47,012 nucleotides of DNA, from assembly GCA_041494445.1 (NCBI GenBank), contig JBGQAU010000012.1:1-47012 (forward strand), given 5' to 3'. The notes under the pieces were generated by a model that was not told the DNA's origin, made no database searches, and saw nothing but the letters and a program-made list of their open reading frames with translations. This stretch comes from JAIQFR01 sp041494445 (GTDB taxonomy: Bacteria > Acidobacteriota > Polarisedimenticolia > Polarisedimenticolales > JAIQFR01). The position numbers and the translations under genes were made by a program. Shown here one piece after another: positions 42,910 to 47,012 of the stretch; the stretch's first letter is position 1; each line of letters opens with the position of its first letter.

Positions 42910-43247
42910 GGGGAAGCGCCGCGGTCGACGACGGACGGTGCCGCCTCGTTCCGTGCTCGCAACGAGAGCGCGCCAGGGAAATTGACCGCGTTCCTCCGGC
43001 ATCGTAGTTTCCTCGCCGGCCTCCCCGAGGAGTAGTGGCAAGCCGACGCCTGGGCTGCCGGCACTTGCTGCCCGCCTGGTCATCTGCGGCACGGACAGCC
43101 CTGCCGGAAGACCTATCGTTGATCCCGGAGTCGAGGCGCTCGCGAGCTTGACGGCGACGCGATTGGAAGTACAATTCCAATCGAACTTGCTCCCCGTCCG
43201 ACACGCCGGAAGGCCTCGGACGGGGTTATTCGTCTCGGGGGGCAACG
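42910..43247. other. Non-coding stretch with one perfect palindrome
   Basis: No convincing gene is present in about 340 bases. It contains a perfect 8-bp inverted repeat GATTGGAA-GTACAA-TTCCAATC at 43161-43182, the size of a dimeric-regulator operator or a small hairpin. It lacks a T-run, so it is not a standard terminator. The following frame at 43248 is a decayed NYN gene, so this may be a remnant of its promoter region. Confidence 0.5.
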
Positions 43248-43442
43248 ATGCCCCCTGAACCCCATGACAAGCGTGCCGTGGCCTTCGTGGACGGGCAGAA
43301 CCGCTGGATCAAGGTCGCGAGCGCCTTTCCCTCGAGCCCGACGAGCATCAATCGCCGGGGAATCGAGAGGACGGACTGGATCCGGATCGATCGCGCGACA
43401 TACGATGCCTGCCTCGACCGGCGCGACTACCGGCCGAAGTGA
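43248..43442 (+). pseudogene. NYN-domain protein with internal deletion
   Basis: A 64-residue frame joins the start of a NYN (PIN-like nuclease) protein, KRAVAFVDGQNRW, directly to the end of the same kind of protein, AFPSSPTSINRRGIERTDW then IRIDRATYDACLDRRDYRPK. Intact relatives carry 130 or more residues between VDGQN and this C-terminus, including the other acidic active-site residues. The frame is kept across the join, so a short product is possible but cannot be catalytic. I interpret it as an in-frame deletion relic. The neighbour on the other strand is a VapC remnant, so the locus is decaying. Confidence 0.7.
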
Positions 43443-43485
43443 CTGGGGACGCCGGACGGGTCTTGGCAGCGTCGCGGGAAAGCGT

Positions 43486-43707
43486 TCACCCGCCGGCGAA
43501 CTCGTCCAGCGAGACCGCCAGCTTCGGGAACGCCGCGAGGATCTCCGCGTCCGAGGTCACGAGCGGCACGCCGAGCTGCTCCGCGAGCGCCACGAACTCG
43601 CAATCGTAGGCCGAGCACCGGGACGACGCCGCGAGTCCCAGGACCCGCTCGGACTCCACGAGGTACTCCTCGACGTCGCCGGACCGCTGGCGGTAGGCCG
43701 CGTCCAT
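43486..43707 (-). pseudogene. VapC-type PIN toxin, C-terminal fragment
   Basis: About 73 residues match the C-terminal half of a VapC-type PIN-domain ribonuclease: VLGLAASSRCSAYDCEFVAL, AEQLGVPLVTSDAEILAAFP and AVSLDEFAGG. The N-terminal half with the first active-site aspartate (usually in a VxDxSV-like strand) is missing, and the frame upstream of 43707 does not look like PIN. No antitoxin gene (VapB/AbrB or RHH type) is next to it. This is the remains of a toxin-antitoxin pair, not a working toxin. Confidence 0.8.
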
Positions 43708-43751
43708 TCGGTGACGCGCGCCGAGCCCGCGTCGAGGGCTTCCTCTTACCA

Positions 43752-43864
43752 ATTAGTAAATAGTCGGAAAACGGAAATCGATTTGACGCTCCCGCCAGGA
43801 CGCATAAAGTTTACAGTTCGGTAAATACGTTGTCAAGCGAACTAATAATTTCTTTACCGGTCAA
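43752..43864 (+). promoter_or_regulatory. AT-rich regulatory region with repeated TTTAC/GTAAA half-sites
   Basis: An unusually AT-rich block for this window. It has four GTAAA/TTTAC elements: TTAGTAAATAG at about 43752, GTTTACAG at about 43809, GGTAAATAC at about 43820 and CTTTACCGG at about 43852. Two of them form a palindrome TTTAC-AGTTCG-GTAAA. They precede the Xre regulator gene, so autoregulation is a reasonable guess. Confidence 0.5.
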
Positions 43865-43894
43865 GAAAGTCGGATCCCGGTTACAATGGCGCCC

Positions 43895-44857
43895 ATGGAA
43901 ACCGACGAACCCAGATCTCCCCGCAAGAGGTCCTCCCCGGAGAGCAGCCTCCCGCTGCACATCCGGATCGCCAATCGCCGGCAGGCCCTCAAAATGACCG
44001 GACAAGACCTGGCCGAGCGCGCTCGCGTCTCCGCCTCGTACATCTCGTTGATCGAGAACGGCGTGAAGGTGCCGAGCGAGGAGGTCGCGGAGGCGATCGC
44101 GAGGGCGCTCGGGGACGACCCCGAGCTGTACCGTGCCTGGGCCCAATCGGGCCGGATCGGGGACCTCGAGGGGGCGTGGGCACGCCTCCACCGGGCGAGG
44201 CGGTTCGCCAGCAGTCCGGCGCTGCGCCGGCGGCTCAGGAGCGGGGAGGACCTCGAAGGATGGGCTTCGTCGCTCCACGCCAACGAGGCCGCGGCGCCCC
44301 TGGAACCGGCCGAGGAAACCCGCGCGTTCGAAGCGGACCTGCTGGACGCGCCGCCGGCGGCATCCAGCCTCTCGCTCCTGGCCGAGGCGCCGGCCGAGCT
44401 GAGCCGTCTGGCGGCTCTCACGCCTCGACCCGATTCGAGCCTCATCGAGGTGCCGGTCCTGCGCGAATGCGCCGATCCGGGCGACGGAACGATCCCGTCG
44501 AACCTGATCGTGGACGTCCTGCGGCTCGACCCCCGAGTTTTCGGCCGCGAGGAGCCCCTGCGCCCGTTCGCCTATTGCCCCCGGTACGAGGCGATCGCGC
44601 GCGTCCGCGACCTGTTCCGCCCCGGCGATTGGGTCGTGCTCGATTCGCGCCCCCGGGAGCTGTCGGCCGATCGCGTCCACGCCGTGCGGTTCAGGGAGAG
44701 GGTCATCCTGAGCCGCGTGATCGCCAAGCGGGACTCGCTGCTCCTCCTTCCGACCGAGGGGCGCAGCGACGTCGAAGTGCTGGACCTCTCCCCCGGGGAG
44801 CCCGCGGAGCGGCTCATCGCAGGAAGCCTGCTGGTGACGATCCGGGGGGAAAGTTAA
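43895..44857 (+). CDS. Xre-family regulator with S24-like C-terminal domain
   Basis: This encodes 320 residues. The helix-turn-helix domain (about 20-80) reads ANRRQALKMTGQDLAERARV, then SASYISLIENGVKVPSEEVA, a textbook Xre/Cro type. A linker of about 110 residues leads to a C-terminal region (about 185-320) resembling the LexA/CI S24 fold: LFRPGDWVVLDSRPRELS, RFRERVILSRVIAKRDSLLL. The catalytic serine expected before RPGD is not present, so self-cleavage is unlikely. The start is either ATG 43886 or 43895; TACAAT at 43882-43887 overlaps the first and suits a leaderless transcript from the second. Half-sites upstream suggest that it binds its own promoter. It neighbours decayed toxin and nuclease genes, so it may have controlled mobile or stress-related genes. 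Confidence 0.8.
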   Translation: METDEPRSPRKRSSPESSLPLHIRIANRRQALKMTGQDLAERARVSASYISLIENGVKVPSEEVAEAIARALGDDPELYRAWAQSGRIGDLEGAWARLHRARRFASSPALRRRLRSGEDLEGWASSLHANEAAAPLEPAEETRAFEADLLDAPPAASSLSLLAEAPAELSRLAALTPRPDSSLIEVPVLRECADPGDGTIPSNLIVDVLRLDPRVFGREEPLRPFAYCPRYEAIARVRDLFRPGDWVVLDSRPRELSADRVHAVRFRERVILSRVIAKRDSLLLLPTEGRSDVEVLDLSPGEPAERLIAGSLLVTIRGES

Positions 44858-45035
44858 GAAAACGGCTCGGCCACCCTGCCGTTCCCCCTCCCGGAGCGTC
44901 GCGACGGCCCGCGGACGAGAAGTCCGCTGTCCCCCCGACTCCGGCCATTAAGGACCGGTATAAGTGGCATTGTGACCGTATATATGATCTTCTGTGCTGG
45001 AGTGGACCTTCCATTCGAGTGATTGGAGTGCCTTG

Positions 45036-47012
45036 ATGATAAGAACGAAAAGGACGCTTTTCCTGGGCGCGTTGCTGCTAACTCTGGCCTGGGGAATCGC
45101 CATGGCTCAGGAAGATGCGCCTTTGGAGCCGCCGCGGGGGCCGGATTACGTGAGCGAGCCGGTAGTGCCCGTGATCACGCCGGCCGTCATGGACCTGCCC
45201 GACTGGCAACCGGATTCCACCCTGTTCAGGCTGGAGATGAAGAGGCCCGACGACTTCGGCTTCATCCCGATCGAGTACCCGATCAAGCCCCAAGTGGACC
45301 CCCTGGTGGAGCTGCAGCAGCTCGCTGGCCCCCGGGCGCCCGACGCGTTCGGCACGCTCCTGCACAACTACGCGGGCCAGACCTCGAACGCGTCGCCTCC
45401 GGATGACAACGGCGACGTCGGCCTCAGCCACTTCGTCCAGACGGTGAACCAGGCGCGCTCCACGGTGCAAATCCTGAACAAGGACACCGGAGCCGTGCTG
45501 AAGACCTTCACCATGCAAACCCTGGCGAGCTCCTCCCCCTGCAACAGCGGCTACTGCGACCCCGTGACCGTGTACGATCGGGTGGCGAACCGCTGGCTCA
45601 TCAGCGAGCTGCCGAGCAGCGGAGGCAACGTCTGCGTCTACGTCTCGACGACGAGCGACCCGACGGGCACGTGGTACGCGTACACCTTCCCCACGGAGAG
45701 CAGCCTCACGGACTATCCCAAGTACGGAGTCTGGCCGCAGTACGGGAACGGCGGGTCCTACATCATGGGCGCGAACGCCGGATCGGGGACCTACCGCGAC
45801 ATCTTCGCGTTCGACCGGGCCAAGATGCTCGCGGGGCAGCCGACCACGTTCCAGAAGTTCACCGTTCCCGGTCTGCCGAACTCCGGCTTGCAGGTCGTGC
45901 TTCCGTCCGGCATGGAGGGGCTCACGCCTCCGCCCGACGGGGAGCCCGCGATCTTCGCGCGACCGCGGGACGACGAGGCCCAGACCGGCGCCAGCACGCC
46001 GACGTACGATTTCCTGGACATGTTCTCGCTCAAGATCGACTGGAGCACGCCCGCCAACTCCAAGCTGACCCAGCTCACGCCCATCCAGATCGGAGACTAC
46101 GACATGACGCTGTGCGGCATGGGGGGCGTCTGGAACTGCATCCCCCAGCCCGGCACCACCCAGAAGATCCATCCGATCCGGGAGCCGCTCCACTTCCCGC
46201 TCCACTACAGGAACTTCCCCGACCACCAGACGCTGGTCGGGACGTTCCCGGAGGACGTGGACGGGACCGACCACGCGGCCCAGCGGTGGTTCGAGCTCCG
46301 CAAGACCGGGTCGGGCGCGTGGACCCTCTACCAGGAAGGGGTCGTGGGAGGTGAAGCGGGAGTGCACCGCTTCCAGGGCTCGATCTCCATCGACAGCGCG
46401 GGCAACATCGCCCTCGGGTACACCCGCAGCGGAGGCTCGGCGCCCTACTACCCGTCGATCTACTACAGGGGGCGCATGGTGACGGACCCGCTGGGCACGA
46501 TGCCCCAGGGCGAGTACGTCATCCAGGACGCCACGACCTCCAAGACGAACAACGAGCGCTGGGGCGACTACTGCGCCATGCACGTGGATCCCGGGAACGA
46601 CTGCACCTTCTGGTTCACCACGGAATACGGCGGGTCGGGCCAGACCCGGGTCGCGGCGATGCGGTTCGACAACTGCGGCTGCCTCTGGTACCCGGAGGCC
46701 CCGATCGCATCGGCGTCGGTTCCCCAGGACAATCGAATCGACCTGAGCTGGAACGATTCGGCCACCGCCTCGATCACCCAGTACTTCGTTTACCGCTCCA
46801 TGACCGCGGGAGGCCCGTACACCGAGATCGCCACCGTGGCGGATACCAGCCCGGGGGTCGGCGACGGGTCCCCGTACACGTACCACGACGACACGGTCAG
46901 CGGAGGCACGCAGTACTCCTACGTGGTGAAGTCGAATGACAGCGTCCGGTGCACGTCGCCGGTCTCCAACGAGGTCAACGGCCTCGCCACCGGGGTGTGC
47001 CGGCTCGCCCCG
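45036..47012 (+). CDS. Secreted protein with C-terminal FN3-like module (3' end outside window)
   Basis: The frame is open for 659 codons to the edge of the window. The start is supported by GGAG about eight bases before the ATG and by a signal peptide (MIRTKRTLFLGALLLTLAWG, cleavage near AMA-QED). Residues about 100-560 form a beta-rich domain of a type seen in exported proteins of this kind of lineage (GDVGLSHFVQTVNQARSTVQ, WLISELPSSGGNVCVYVS, HRFQGSISIDSAGNIALGYT, ERWGDYCAMHVDPGN). I suspect a beta-propeller. A fibronectin-III-like module follows (NRIDLSWNDSATASITQYFV), close in style to that of the M14 carboxypeptidase. No catalytic residues were recognised. The likely location is outside the cell. 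Confidence 0.85.
   Translation, partial: MIRTKRTLFLGALLLTLAWGIAMAQEDAPLEPPRGPDYVSEPVVPVITPAVMDLPDWQPDSTLFRLEMKRPDDFGFIPIEYPIKPQVDPLVELQQLAGPRAPDAFGTLLHNYAGQTSNASPPDDNGDVGLSHFVQTVNQARSTVQILNKDTGAVLKTFTMQTLASSSPCNSGYCDPVTVYDRVANRWLISELPSSGGNVCVYVSTTSDPTGTWYAYTFPTESSLTDYPKYGVWPQYGNGGSYIMGANAGSGTYRDIFAFDRAKMLAGQPTTFQKFTVPGLPNSGLQVVLPSGMEGLTPPPDGEPAIFARPRDDEAQTGASTPTYDFLDMFSLKIDWSTPANSKLTQLTPIQIGDYDMTLCGMGGVWNCIPQPGTTQKIHPIREPLHFPLHYRNFPDHQTLVGTFPEDVDGTDHAAQRWFELRKTGSGAWTLYQEGVVGGEAGVHRFQGSISIDSAGNIALGYTRSGGSAPYYPSIYYRGRMVTDPLGTMPQGEYVIQDATTSKTNNERWGDYCAMHVDPGNDCTFWFTTEYGGSGQTRVAAMRFDNCGCLWYPEAPIASASVPQDNRIDLSWNDSATASITQYFVYRSMTAGGPYTEIATVADTSPGVGDGSPYTYHDDTVSGGTQYSYVVKSNDSVRCTSPVSNEVNGLATGVCRLAP

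Overview
The window is GC-rich DNA with dense coding on both strands and no rRNA, tRNA or CRISPR array that I can see. Many secreted proteins are built from carboxypeptidase-regulatory-like, fibronectin-III-like, kelch and HYR modules. There is also a cytoplasmic group 3b [NiFe] hydrogenase, a phosphoketolase and TPR-rich proteins. Together these suggest an Acidobacteriota-like lineage or another GC-rich environmental phylum. This is an inference from gene style, and no marker gene in the window settles it.

Left part (1-12.9 kb), accessory. A sigma-54 activator tail is followed by a patchwork: three almost identical 120-bp repeats in the same orientation (615-734, 8298-8417, 11548-11667), a 5'-truncated IS91-family (HUH) transposase next to the third copy, and gene fragments abutting the repeats (an internal piece of enolase and a frameshifted N-terminus of a Ser/Thr kinase). 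Between them lie a 1403-residue repeat protein, a kelch protein, an HNH-like relic, an orphan 355-residue protein and an HYR-domain secreted protein.

Middle (12.9-24.2 kb, minus strand), metabolic and regulatory. One probable transcription unit encodes a two-receiver protein, a receiver-histidine kinase hybrid, a single receiver, the four hydrogenase subunits (beta, gamma, delta, alpha, with overlapping or closely spaced ends), and a membrane sensor kinase. A sigma-54-like -24/-12 sequence lies the right distance upstream of the first gene. A phosphoketolase gene precedes this unit.

Right part (24.3-47 kb). A zinc metalloprotease and a coupled small secreted protein end at a classic intrinsic terminator. 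They are followed by a set of small exported or lipoprotein genes of unknown function, a Cys/Met-metabolism PLP enzyme, a TMTC-like GT-C/TPR membrane protein, an EamA exporter, an M14 carboxypeptidase, a DUF1579 protein, a cupin, an S9 prolyl oligopeptidase, remnants of NYN and VapC-PIN genes, an Xre-type regulator with candidate operators, and a secreted protein that runs off the end.

Most notable observation: the gene at 37870-39207 (minus) has an in-frame TGA exactly where the first cysteine of a thioredoxin CxxC motif belongs (WAPW-TGA-HSC). A hairpin with bacterial-SECIS-like geometry lies just downstream. I read this as a probable selenoprotein: an exported thioredoxin-like domain fused to a TPR-like tail. 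An ordinary gene caller would split or truncate it.
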